The translations under genes and the position numbers were made by a program. Positions 39,122 through 47,274 of a stretch of 64,000 nt of DNA are shown piece by piece. The notes under the pieces are model-generated. The model saw only the letters and a list, made by a program, of their open reading frames with translations. It was not told the origin of the DNA and made no database searches. The first letter of the stretch is position 1, and every line of letters begins with the position of its first letter. The stretch comes from Prevotella sp. UBA4330. GTDB lineage: Bacteria; Bacteroidota; Bacteroidia; Bacteroidales; Bacteroidaceae. The stretch is taken from NCBI GenBank assembly GCA_002394385.1, contig DGTS01000038.1, positions 1-64,000 on the forward strand, written 5' to 3'.

Positions 39122-40939
39122 ATGAAAAAGTATTTACTATCATTGCTCACTTTGGTGAGCATCAGTGCTTCGGCACAAGAGTTCACCGACGGCGATTTCA
39201 AGTTTAACGTTCTCGACGAGAACTCTGTCGAAATAACAGGATTTGCAAACAGCAACAACTCTGCCACCACTCTTGTAGTGCCATCGACAGCAACCGACGG
39301 AACAAAGACCTACAACGTGACGGCAGTGGGGAAAAGCGCATTCACAGCATCCTACTCTAGCGGTCTGACAGAGGTGACCATACCATCGTCGGTGAAGCGC
39401 ATAGAGGCAAGCGCATTCTTCGGTTCCACGTCAAAGTTCTGGCTCAAGACGCTCAATCTCTCCGAAGGTCTGGAGTATATCGGGCAAAGTGCGTTCTACG
39501 GCAACGGCATCGAAAACCTGGTAATACCAGCATCGGTTGACTCAATCGGCAACTCTGCATTCATTTATAGTCCCAAGATGAAGACAATCACCTTCAACGA
39601 AGGACTGACATTCATTGGCAACGGAGCATTCGCATCGGGAACATGGGCTTACAATACCAACAACGTACTAACCTCCGTCACACTGCCCTCCACCTTGAAG
39701 CACCTCGGCGACGAGGCTTTCCTCAACAATGCGGCGCTTGCCTCCATCAACATCCCCAAGAGTCTGGAAACGCTCGGAGAGAGTGTCATCGCCGGAACGG
39801 TGGTAAGCACGCTGACCGTTGACGAGGGGTGCGAGAACTTCCAGAAAGTGGGCGACGTGGTGTACAACAGCGACAAAACCCTTCTTTGCATCGCTCCTAT
39901 CAAGGGTATCACATCACTAACAGTGCCCGAAGGCACACTCGGCATCAACGGCGGCGCGTTCTGGGACAGCGATATCGAAGAGATTACACTGCCCGAAGGA
40001 CTTCTCGCCATCGGCTACGGCGCCTTCGAGAACTCACAACTCAAGTCCATCAACTTCCCAAAATCACTCGTTTTCATCGACGAACAGGCGTTCGCTCAGA
40101 CAAAACTCACCGAGGTGACACTGCCCGAGAACGCTCCATACGTCAACGATGCCGAGTTCTACGGATGCACTCTGCTGACAAAAGTGGTTTTCCCGTCAAG
40201 CATCAATGAGATTTACAACCATGCCTTCACCGGCTGCACCAACCTCAAGAACATCGTGTGCCACTCTGCCACAGCACCGGTAATCATGGACTACTACGAG
40301 GATTACGACCATCCATTCAACGGTTTCTCGTCATCCACCACAACAATCACCGTACCAGCAGGTGCAAAGGCGTCTTACCAGAGCGAGGGATTTGGCGACT
40401 ACATGAAGATTGTGGAGGACTCTAAGGGAACCATACTGCCCGAGACCATCGTTCCCGCAGATAAGAGTGAACTGTACGCCGAGGGCAACGAGATGGTTTA
40501 CAAGTTCACTTTCGACCAGGACGTGACACTCACAAGCACCACACCCGATGTCCACATCCGTGTGGGCTACAACTGGAGCACCGTGCAAATCGCTCCCGAA
40601 GGCGGCTGGACAGCGGCTCTCGACGGCAGGACACTCACCATCACAGGCACCAACGAAAGCGGAAACGTTGCTAAGTACAACAGCGAGGAAGGTCTGGAAT
40701 ACCACATCATCGTGCCAGAAGGACTCGTTACCAACGCCGCTGACGAGAAGAGCGAGTGGATTGACCTCACACTTATCGGAACCAGCAATGTTAATGCCAT
40801 CGACAATATCCACTCTGACGGCATCACCACCGTTAACGACGGCACCGACTCACCGGCATACAACATTGCGGGACAGCGCGTGAGTCCCAACACCAAGGGC
40901 ATCGTAATACAGAACGGAAAGAAGCGAATAAATAAGTAA
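39122..40939 (+). CDS. BspA-like leucine-rich-repeat surface protein with sorting tag
   Basis: The 605-residue precursor has a signal peptide ending SISASA and about a dozen BspA-type (LRR_5) repeats between 60 and 430, of the form LTEVTIPSSVKRIEASAFFG, IENLVIPASVDSIGNSAFIY and MKTITFNEGLTFIGNGAFAS. A beta-sandwich-like region follows (VPADKSELYAEGNEMVYKFT ... VTNAADEKSEWIDLTL) and then the tag AYNIAGQRVSPNTKGIVIQN, GKKRINK. BspA-like proteins bind host proteins or other bacteria and are displayed on the surface. The tag DNA (40871-40939) is nearly the same as that of the unrelated protein ending at 28365. It sits 16 bp after the FISUMP gene. Confidence 0.9.
   Translation: MKKYLLSLLTLVSISASAQEFTDGDFKFNVLDENSVEITGFANSNNSATTLVVPSTATDGTKTYNVTAVGKSAFTASYSSGLTEVTIPSSVKRIEASAFFGSTSKFWLKTLNLSEGLEYIGQSAFYGNGIENLVIPASVDSIGNSAFIYSPKMKTITFNEGLTFIGNGAFASGTWAYNTNNVLTSVTLPSTLKHLGDEAFLNNAALASINIPKSLETLGESVIAGTVVSTLTVDEGCENFQKVGDVVYNSDKTLLCIAPIKGITSLTVPEGTLGINGGAFWDSDIEEITLPEGLLAIGYGAFENSQLKSINFPKSLVFIDEQAFAQTKLTEVTLPENAPYVNDAEFYGCTLLTKVVFPSSINEIYNHAFTGCTNLKNIVCHSATAPVIMDYYEDYDHPFNGFSSSTTTITVPAGAKASYQSEGFGDYMKIVEDSKGTILPETIVPADKSELYAEGNEMVYKFTFDQDVTLTSTTPDVHIRVGYNWSTVQIAPEGGWTAALDGRTLTITGTNESGNVAKYNSEEGLEYHIIVPEGLVTNAADEKSEWIDLTLIGTSNVNAIDNIHSDGITTVNDGTDSPAYNIAGQRVSPNTKGIVIQNGKKRINK
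40871..40939 (+). repeat. C-terminal tag cassette, DNA copy A2
   Basis: 69 bp matching 28297-28365 with six differences; see that entry. Confidence 0.8.
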
Positions 40940-40958
40940 ACTGAATCTTATCGAAAAA

Positions 40959-41015
40959 TAAAATAGGCTATTTTGGTCACCAAAATAGCCTATTTTAGTC
41001 GGTAATATCGCCTAT
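40959..41015. repeat. 'ATAGGCTATTTT' palindrome, copy 1
   Basis: AAAATAGGCTATTTTGGT and its exact complement around one base, then a looser third copy (ATCGCCTATTTTA). It lies right after the BspA-like gene. The same word makes the larger inverted repeat at 49414-49504, also just after a gene, so it may act as a terminator or a repeat insertion site. Confidence 0.75.
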
Positions 41016-41146
41016 TTTACTTCACAGCATAGTCTTTCCCTCTTTTCTGTTTGGTGCCTTCTGCCCATGCAGAGACTAAGAGTATAATAGTGTATCATTA
41101 CCAAAAGTTTTTGGTGTGTATTGTTCGCATTTGTCATTTCTTTTTA

Positions 41147-41154
41147 TAACTTTG
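41147..41154 (+). promoter_or_regulatory. -7 element for the GH2 glycosidase
   Basis: TAACTTTG followed by CACCATC; leader of about 42 nt to the ATG at 41203. Confidence 0.6.
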
Positions 41155-41202
41155 CACCATCATTATCCATTATCATAACTACTAAAAATAAGATAAGCAA
41201 CG

Positions 41203-44061
41203 ATGAAAAGGGTTTTTCTTTCGGCTTTATTCACTTTATGCACCATGATTGCCAGTGCACAGGCAAACTATATGTTCATCGACCTGCGGGGCGAATGGGC
41301 CTTCTCCACCACCGAGGGAGACATACCGAAGTCTGGGCGCAACATGCCTGAGGACCATGTAATGCTGCCCGGAACCACAGACACCAACCATAAGGGCACA
41401 ACGACGCAGCCCACAGAGGAGACGACTCATCTGGCGCGGCGATACACATTCACTGGAAAGGCATACTATTCTAAAGAGGTGGAAATTCCGAAACAATGGA
41501 AGAAAAAGCCCATAATGCTCACCATGGAACGCACCAAGCCAACAACGGTTTACATCGACGGCAAGAAAGCGGGAACTAACAACAAAATCTCTACCAGTCA
41601 GAAATACGACCTCACGGGCATCCTAACACCTGGCAAGCATGTGCTTACGATAGAGGTGGACAACTCTAAGAACGCCGTGCCAGAGCAGATTCTCACCAAC
41701 AGTCACGCTTGTACCGAGGACACACAGACCAACTGGAACGGCATTCTCGGCATGATTTACCTTGAGGCGCTGCCACAACTGTACATCGAGGACATGACTA
41801 TCGAGACCTCTGCGGCAGAGAAGAGTTTCACGGTGACGGTGACTATGAACGGAGAGGTTCAAGGAAATGACGAACTGCAGTTGATTCTCGCCTCTATGGG
41901 CGATGAATTCGGCAATATTGTGGCTCGGCAACCCATAAAGAAGACCGACGGCACGCACCACCGCATGACCATAAAATACCAAGACAAAGGACTGAAACTG
42001 TGGAGCGAGTTCAGCCCTCACACCTACCGGCTCATTGCACAACTTGGAAACGGGCATGCCGTAGAGAGGGTTTTCGGCATCGTTGACTTCAAGACAAGCG
42101 GCACACAGTTCACTGTCAACGGCCAGCCCACCTTCCTCCGCGGAAAGCATGACGCCTGCGTGTTCCCATATACCGCCCATGTGCCAATGGACATCCAGTC
42201 GTGGCGACGCTACATGCAGGTGTGCAAGGGCTACGGCATCAACCATATCAGATTCCATTCGTGGTGCCCTCCCGAGGCGGCTTTCATGGCTGCCGACATC
42301 GAAGGGATATACCTGCAACCCGAACTGCCGTTCTGGGGCGACTTCAACAAGGACAACACCGCGCTCCTTACATTCCTGCACAACGAAGGAGTGGACATCC
42401 TGCGCCAGTACGGTCATCATCCCTCGTTCGTGATGATGGCTCTGGGCAATGAGTTGTGGGGCGACATTCCGTCGATGAAACTGTTCGTGGACCACTTCCG
42501 CCGCATTGACCCCGACAAGTTATACACCTTCGGTTCCAACTATTATCTTGGTTACCAAGGGGCCAAGGAGGGTATGGACTACTTCACCACCTGCCGTGTT
42601 GGGGGCGAGGCATGGGGCAGTTACGACACCCATACACGCGGTTCGTTCTCCTTTGCCGATGCCTATGACGGTGGCGTGATTAATCATTTTTACCCCAATT
42701 CATCGAGAAATTTCGACGAGGCAGTGGCTAAATGCACCGTTCCCATCATCAGCCATGAGACAGGACAGTTCCAGACCTATCCCGACTTCCGCGAGATACA
42801 GAAATACACCAGCGTGCTAAGACCAGACAACATGGAGGTGTTCAGGAAACGACTCGAGAAGGCTGGCATGGCCGACCAGGCTGAAGCATTCCACCGCGCC
42901 AGCGGACTCTGGAGCGTGCAACTATATAAAGCGGATATAGAAATGGACCTGCGCACCCGTGGAATGGCAGGATTCCAACTGCTCGACATACAGGACTACC
43001 CTGGACAAGGCTCGGCATACGTGGGCATTCTGGACGCTTTCATGGACTCGAAAGGCATCACCACACCGCAGGAGTGGCGCCAGTGGTGCTCGCCAGTAGT
43101 GCCGCTGCTGGTGACAGATAAGTTCTGCTATACTGCCGATGAGCAAGTGTCGGGGAGGATTCAAATAGCGAACTACGGCAACGAAGACCTCGCAGGCAAG
43201 ACCATAGCATGGAAAATGGGCGACGAGAGCGGAAAAATGACCATTCCATCGGGCAAAGGACTGCTCGATGTGGGCACCATCAGCGTGAAGGCTCCAGCAA
43301 CAGTGCCGCAAAAAACGATGCTCACATTAGCGATAGAAGGCACCGACTATCGCAACACATACCCGCTATGGTTCTACCCATCGGCAGAGAAGACGCGCGA
43401 CATTTTCAAGAAAACGACAGCCTCATCGTCAGTAATCATTGCGCACAAAATGACCGATGAAATGGGGAAAAATCTCGAAAAAGGAGCCACGGTGCTGCTC
43501 ATGCCCGACTCTGCAGGCACAATATACGAAGGTGTTGACATGAAAGCGCTGACCGTGCCGGGACTGTTCCAAACCGACTACTGGAACTACCGCATGTTTA
43601 AAACCATCTGCGAGAACAACAAGAAGAGTGTAAGTCCCGGCACACTGGGCATACTTACCAATCCCGAACACCCTATTTTCGCGCTCTTCCCCACCGACGG
43701 GCACACGTCATGGCAGTGGTTCCCAATGGTGAAAGCATCGCGCCCGTTCGTTCTCGACAACACTCCGGCGCAGTACCGGCCTGTGGTTCAGGTGATTGAC
43801 AACGTTGAGCGCAACCACAAACTGGGTCTTGTCTTCGAGTTCTCGGTAGGAAAGGGCAAACTGCTGGTATGCATGTCGCCCCTGCATCAACTGCAGGAGT
43901 ACCCCGAGGCACGCCAACTCTACGCCAGCATCACGGCATACATGGGCTCTGCCGACTTCAACCCCTCCACCCGCATCACGCCCAGCGAACTGCGCCTGTT
44001 GCTCACCACACCTGTGGAAGAAGGCAAGATAAAACAACTCTTCAACATTTCGCAGTATTGA
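41203..44061 (+). CDS. Glycoside hydrolase family 2 enzyme
   Basis: The 952-residue precursor has a signal peptide (MKRVFLSALFTLCTMIASAQ) and the usual family 2 layout. A jelly-roll sugar-binding domain (about 25-200) has IDLRGEWAFSTTEGD and LPGTTDTNHKG. An Ig-like domain (200-300) precedes the TIM barrel (from about 305, TQFTVNGQPTFLRGKHDACV) with the acid/base Glu417 in MMALGNELWGD and the likely nucleophile Glu519 in IISHETGQFQTYP. Beta-type C-terminal domains follow. Members hydrolyse beta-galactosides, glucuronides, mannosides and pectin side chains; the HETGQ-type nucleophile segment is typical of the Bacteroidetes pectin/rhamnogalacturonan-associated members, but the substrate is not certain. 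It stands alone, with no SusC/SusD pair nearby. Confidence 0.88.
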   Translation: MKRVFLSALFTLCTMIASAQANYMFIDLRGEWAFSTTEGDIPKSGRNMPEDHVMLPGTTDTNHKGTTTQPTEETTHLARRYTFTGKAYYSKEVEIPKQWKKKPIMLTMERTKPTTVYIDGKKAGTNNKISTSQKYDLTGILTPGKHVLTIEVDNSKNAVPEQILTNSHACTEDTQTNWNGILGMIYLEALPQLYIEDMTIETSAAEKSFTVTVTMNGEVQGNDELQLILASMGDEFGNIVARQPIKKTDGTHHRMTIKYQDKGLKLWSEFSPHTYRLIAQLGNGHAVERVFGIVDFKTSGTQFTVNGQPTFLRGKHDACVFPYTAHVPMDIQSWRRYMQVCKGYGINHIRFHSWCPPEAAFMAADIEGIYLQPELPFWGDFNKDNTALLTFLHNEGVDILRQYGHHPSFVMMALGNELWGDIPSMKLFVDHFRRIDPDKLYTFGSNYYLGYQGAKEGMDYFTTCRVGGEAWGSYDTHTRGSFSFADAYDGGVINHFYPNSSRNFDEAVAKCTVPIISHETGQFQTYPDFREIQKYTSVLRPDNMEVFRKRLEKAGMADQAEAFHRASGLWSVQLYKADIEMDLRTRGMAGFQLLDIQDYPGQGSAYVGILDAFMDSKGITTPQEWRQWCSPVVPLLVTDKFCYTADEQVSGRIQIANYGNEDLAGKTIAWKMGDESGKMTIPSGKGLLDVGTISVKAPATVPQKTMLTLAIEGTDYRNTYPLWFYPSAEKTRDIFKKTTASSSVIIAHKMTDEMGKNLEKGATVLLMPDSAGTIYEGVDMKALTVPGLFQTDYWNYRMFKTICENNKKSVSPGTLGILTNPEHPIFALFPTDGHTSWQWFPMVKASRPFVLDNTPAQYRPVVQVIDNVERNHKLGLVFEFSVGKGKLLVCMSPLHQLQEYPEARQLYASITAYMGSADFNPSTRITPSELRLLLTTPVEEGKIKQLFNISQY

Positions 44062-44207
44062 GAGCGGTTCGTTCAGGCACCCCTTTCATCCCCATTTCAC
44101 TCATGCTCCCAATGTTCTTGGGGGCATGTTTTGTAGAAAAAGAGTGCATTTTTTTGTATTTTGAGTAAAAAAAGATACTTTTTTGTTGCGTTGTTAAAAT
44201 TTTTCAT

Positions 44208-44215
44208 TACATTTG
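44208..44215 (+). promoter_or_regulatory. -7 element of the second candidate small RNA
   Basis: TACATTTG followed by CACC on the plus strand. The interval to the terminator at 44344-44377 has no reading frame of note. Confidence 0.6.
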
Positions 44216-44221
44216 CACCAC

Positions 44222-44377
44222 AAAATCGTCCACGACGTGATGTCGTTGCATGCTTTTAGGTTTTGTTCCTAAAGCATACATAGTATAATGTACGATTAGT
44301 AGATAGTTATTTGGGTTTTATTACATTCTTAATAACCATTTTTGTGGACTCGTCGAGAGACGCGTCCACTTTTTTTT
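44222..44377 (+). ncRNA. Candidate small non-coding RNA, about 155 nt
   Basis: It begins after TACATTTG (44208-44215) and ends with a strong terminator (44344-44377). Inside, TGCTTTTAGG pairs with CCTAAAGCA around a T-rich loop (44251-44276), and CGAC/GTCG forms a short stem before it. No frame of useful length is open. The next gene has a separate promoter (44431-44438), so this is either an independent small RNA or an attenuated leader with its own exit. I cannot name a family. Confidence 0.4.
44344..44377 (+). terminator. Intrinsic terminator
   Basis: GTGGAC-T-CGTC pairs with GACG-C-GTCCAC around GAGA (44344-44369), followed by eight T residues. Confidence 0.85.
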
Positions 44378-44430
44378 ATAATATGCAAGTTTTTCAACAC
44401 TTTGTAAGGTGTTATCTCAAAAAAAATGCC

Positions 44431-44438
44431 TACTTTTG
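44431..44438 (+). promoter_or_regulatory. -7 element for the SpmA/B-type gene, near-leaderless
   Basis: TACTTTTG ends only 8 bp before the ATG at 44447. A transcript starting at the normal distance would have a leader of a few bases at most, and the upstream ATG at 44426 would not be on it. Confidence 0.6.
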
Positions 44439-44446
44439 CAGCCGTT

Positions 44447-45679
44447 ATGGTACTGAATTACATTTGGATAGCATTTTTCCTCATTGCTTTCGTCGTAGGA
44501 TTGGTGAAACTGATATTCTTCGGCGACGTGGAAGTGTTCCCCGCGATGATGGATTCCACGTTCACGTCCTCAAAGACAGCGTTTGAGATTAGTCTGGGTC
44601 TGACGGGAGTATTGTCTCTATGGCTCGGCGTGATGAAGATTGGCGAACAGGGCGGTGTTGTGAATGCCTTTGCCCGTGTGCTGTCGCCTGTCTTCACGAA
44701 ACTGTTCCCCGACATCCCTAAGGGTCATCCCGTGACGGGCAGCATATTCATGAATATCGCAGCCAACATGCTGGGACTCGACAACGCTGCCACTCCGCTG
44801 GGTCTGCGTGCAATGGAACAGTTGCAGGAACTGAACCCTAAGAAGGACACGGCGAGCAACCCGATGATAATGTTCCTGGTGCTGAACACCTCGGGACTGA
44901 CCATAATTCCCGTCTCGGTGATGGTCTATCGCGCACAGTTGGGAGCAGCCCAGCCCTCCGACATCTTCATTCCGATACTCCTTGCCACGTTCTTCTCAAC
45001 GCTGGCAGGTGTCATCGTGACATCGCTGTTCCAAAAGATAAACCTGCTGAACCGCACCCTGCTGCTCACTCTGGGCGGTGTGTCGCTGGCCGTTGCGGGC
45101 GTCATCTGGGGCTTCTCCTCGATGGACAAGGCGATGATGAACACCGTGAGCACCTCTGTTGCCAACATTCTGCTGATGCTGATTATCATCGGCTTCATCA
45201 TAGCGGGCATCATAAAGAAAGCCAATGTTTATGACGCTTTCATCGAAGGTGCCAAGGACGGTTTCACCACAGCCGTTAGAATAATACCTTATCTGGTGGC
45301 AATCCTCGTTGGAATCGGTGTTTTCCGCGCATCGGGAGCGATGGACCTGCTCATCAGCGGCGTGGGATGGTTGGTTGACCTTTGCGGTATCAACAGCGAC
45401 TTCGTGGCAGCCCTGCCCACAGCACTTATGAAACCACTTTCGGGAAGCGGTGCCCGCGGACTGATGGTTGACGCTATGACAACATACGGTGCCGACTCCT
45501 TCGTGGGCCGTCTGGCATGTATTTTCCAAGGTTCCACCGACACCACGTTCTACATCCTTGCCGTCTATTTCGGCAGCGTGGCAGTGAAGAACACCCGACA
45601 TGCGGTAACCTGCGGCCTGATAGCCGACCTTGCTGGTATCATCGCGGCAATATTCATCGGATATATGTTCTTTGGATAG
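44447..45679 (+). CDS. Fused SpmA/SpmB-type nucleoside-recognition membrane protein
   Basis: The 410-residue protein is almost wholly hydrophobic, with about ten membrane helices. It contains two gate (nucleoside-recognition) domains fused in one chain: the SpmA-like half (TGVLSLWLGVMKIGEQGGVV, NAATPLGLRAMEQLQELNPK, NTSGLTIIPVSVMVYRAQLG) and the SpmB-like half (DGFTTAVRIIPYLVAILVGI, LPTALMKPLSGSGARGLMVD, FVGRLACIFQGSTDTTFYIL). In Bacteroidetes this fused form is common although they do not form spores, so the role is transport-like and unknown. The start at 44447 is preferred because the -7 box at 44431-44438 excludes the ATG at 44426. The flippase gene follows after 91 bp. Confidence 0.9.
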   Translation: MVLNYIWIAFFLIAFVVGLVKLIFFGDVEVFPAMMDSTFTSSKTAFEISLGLTGVLSLWLGVMKIGEQGGVVNAFARVLSPVFTKLFPDIPKGHPVTGSIFMNIAANMLGLDNAATPLGLRAMEQLQELNPKKDTASNPMIMFLVLNTSGLTIIPVSVMVYRAQLGAAQPSDIFIPILLATFFSTLAGVIVTSLFQKINLLNRTLLLTLGGVSLAVAGVIWGFSSMDKAMMNTVSTSVANILLMLIIIGFIIAGIIKKANVYDAFIEGAKDGFTTAVRIIPYLVAILVGIGVFRASGAMDLLISGVGWLVDLCGINSDFVAALPTALMKPLSGSGARGLMVDAMTTYGADSFVGRLACIFQGSTDTTFYILAVYFGSVAVKNTRHAVTCGLIADLAGIIAAIFIGYMFFG

Positions 45680-45770
45680 GGAGTCCCCGCCCTGCCTGCC
45701 CTCTATGGGTTGTAAGATGTAAAGAAGACAGATGTGAACAATTAAAAGGGGGATGATAATTTAGAAACAA

Positions 45771-47267
45771 ATGGCAAATTTAAAATCGTTAGCAAAAGAC
45801 ACTGCTATTTACGGGCTGTCGAGCATCGTCGCCCGTTTCATAAACTACCTGCTGGTACCCATCCAGACTGCACGCTTTGCCGCTTCGGGCGGTGAATACG
45901 GCATCATCACCAATGTCTATGCTTACGTTTCGCTGCTTATCATACTGCTCACATTCGGCATGGAGACCACCTTCTTCCGTTATATGACCAAGGAAGGGGA
46001 GAATCCGCAACGCATCTACTCCACCTCACTGCGCATGGTGGGCTTCACCTCGCTCATCTCCATAATACTGGTGATGCTCTTCCTGAACCCCATAGCACGG
46101 GCAGCAGGCTATGCCGACCATCCAGAATACATCGCAGTGATGTACACCACGGTGGCCATCGACGCCTTCACTGCAATACCCTTTGCATTCCTCCGCATTA
46201 AGAACAGGCCGGTGAAGTTCGCAACACTGAAGATAGCGAACATCCTGCTGAACATCATTCTCAACCTCCTCTACCTCGTAGTGCTGCCCGAACTGAAAAT
46301 CAACCTGTTCGGCATCTACGACGACAACTTCACTCTCGATGTGGCATTTGTGTTCTACATCAACTTGATATGCACACTTTTCACCCTGCTGATGCTCTAC
46401 AAGGAGTTGAGAGGCATAACCTTCGGCTTTGACATGTCGGCCTGCAAGCGCATGCTGGTTTACACATGGCCGCTGCTGGTGATGGGCTTGGCAGGGCAAC
46501 TCAACCAGGCAGCATCGCAGATATTGTTCCCATATTTCTATGATGGCGACCTCACCGAGGCTCGCGGACAGTTGGGCATCTACGGCGCATGCATCAAGAT
46601 TGCTATGATAATGGTGATGATTACCCAGGCGTTCCGCTTCGCCTACGAGCCTTTTGTGTTCAACAACAAGGACGCAGACAAGCGCGAGACCTACGCCAAG
46701 GCGATGAAATACTACCTCATCTTCACCCTTCTGGCATTCCTTGCCGTGATGGGGTATATGGACATACTGCGCTTCCTGGTAGGCAAGAGTTACTGGGAGG
46801 GTCTGCGCGTGGTGCCCATCGTGATGGCAGCCGAGATAATGTTCGGCGTGTTCTTCAACCTCTCGTTCTGGTATAAACTCACCGACCGCACCATCTGGGG
46901 AGCCTATTTCTCGGGCATCGGCGCCGTGGTGCTCATCATCATCGACATCCTTCTCATCCCGCGTTTCAGTTACATGGCATGCGCATGGGCTGGTTTCGCC
47001 GCCTACGGTGTGTCTATGCTGCTGTCGTATTTCGTCGGACAGCGCTACTACCCCATCAACTACCCCATCCGCGAGATGCTTTTCTACGTGGGCATTGCCA
47101 TGATATTCTTCGTGGCAATAAACATTAGCAACCAGCAACTGCCTATGTGGGCGGCGCTGAGCGTGAACACCTTGATAGTGGTTTTCTTCGCTGCTATCGT
47201 GGTGAAACGCGACTTCCCTCTGCAGAATCTGCCGGTTATAGGAAAGAGATTTAACAAAACAAAATAA
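45771..47267 (+). CDS. Polysaccharide flippase (MATE/Wzx-type)
   Basis: The 498-residue integral membrane protein has about 14 hydrophobic helices and the typical N-terminal signature LKSLAKDTAIYGLSSIVARF, followed by LLVPIQTARFAASGGEYGII. Such proteins flip lipid-linked oligosaccharides from the inner to the outer leaflet for capsule, O-antigen or other glycan assembly. There are no glycosyltransferases nearby, so it is an isolated copy of the kind found conserved in Bacteroidales genomes. The next gene (the S46 peptidase) starts 7 bp after its stop, so the two are probably one transcript. A long frame on the opposite strand is a codon-bias shadow. Confidence 0.9.
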   Translation: MANLKSLAKDTAIYGLSSIVARFINYLLVPIQTARFAASGGEYGIITNVYAYVSLLIILLTFGMETTFFRYMTKEGENPQRIYSTSLRMVGFTSLISIILVMLFLNPIARAAGYADHPEYIAVMYTTVAIDAFTAIPFAFLRIKNRPVKFATLKIANILLNIILNLLYLVVLPELKINLFGIYDDNFTLDVAFVFYINLICTLFTLLMLYKELRGITFGFDMSACKRMLVYTWPLLVMGLAGQLNQAASQILFPYFYDGDLTEARGQLGIYGACIKIAMIMVMITQAFRFAYEPFVFNNKDADKRETYAKAMKYYLIFTLLAFLAVMGYMDILRFLVGKSYWEGLRVVPIVMAAEIMFGVFFNLSFWYKLTDRTIWGAYFSGIGAVVLIIIDILLIPRFSYMACAWAGFAAYGVSMLLSYFVGQRYYPINYPIREMLFYVGIAMIFFVAINISNQQLPMWAALSVNTLIVVFFAAIVVKRDFPLQNLPVIGKRFNKTK

Positions 47268-47274
47268 ACATAAC

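Noticed and set aside
41203..44061. Polysaccharide utilisation locus around the GH2 enzyme
   Set aside because: There is no SusC/SusD pair, hybrid two-component system or other glycosidase next to it; the two esterases are 20 kb away.
44447..45679. Evidence for sporulation from the SpmA/SpmB name
   Set aside because: Fused SpmA/B proteins are common in non-sporulating Bacteroidetes, and no other sporulation gene is in the window.
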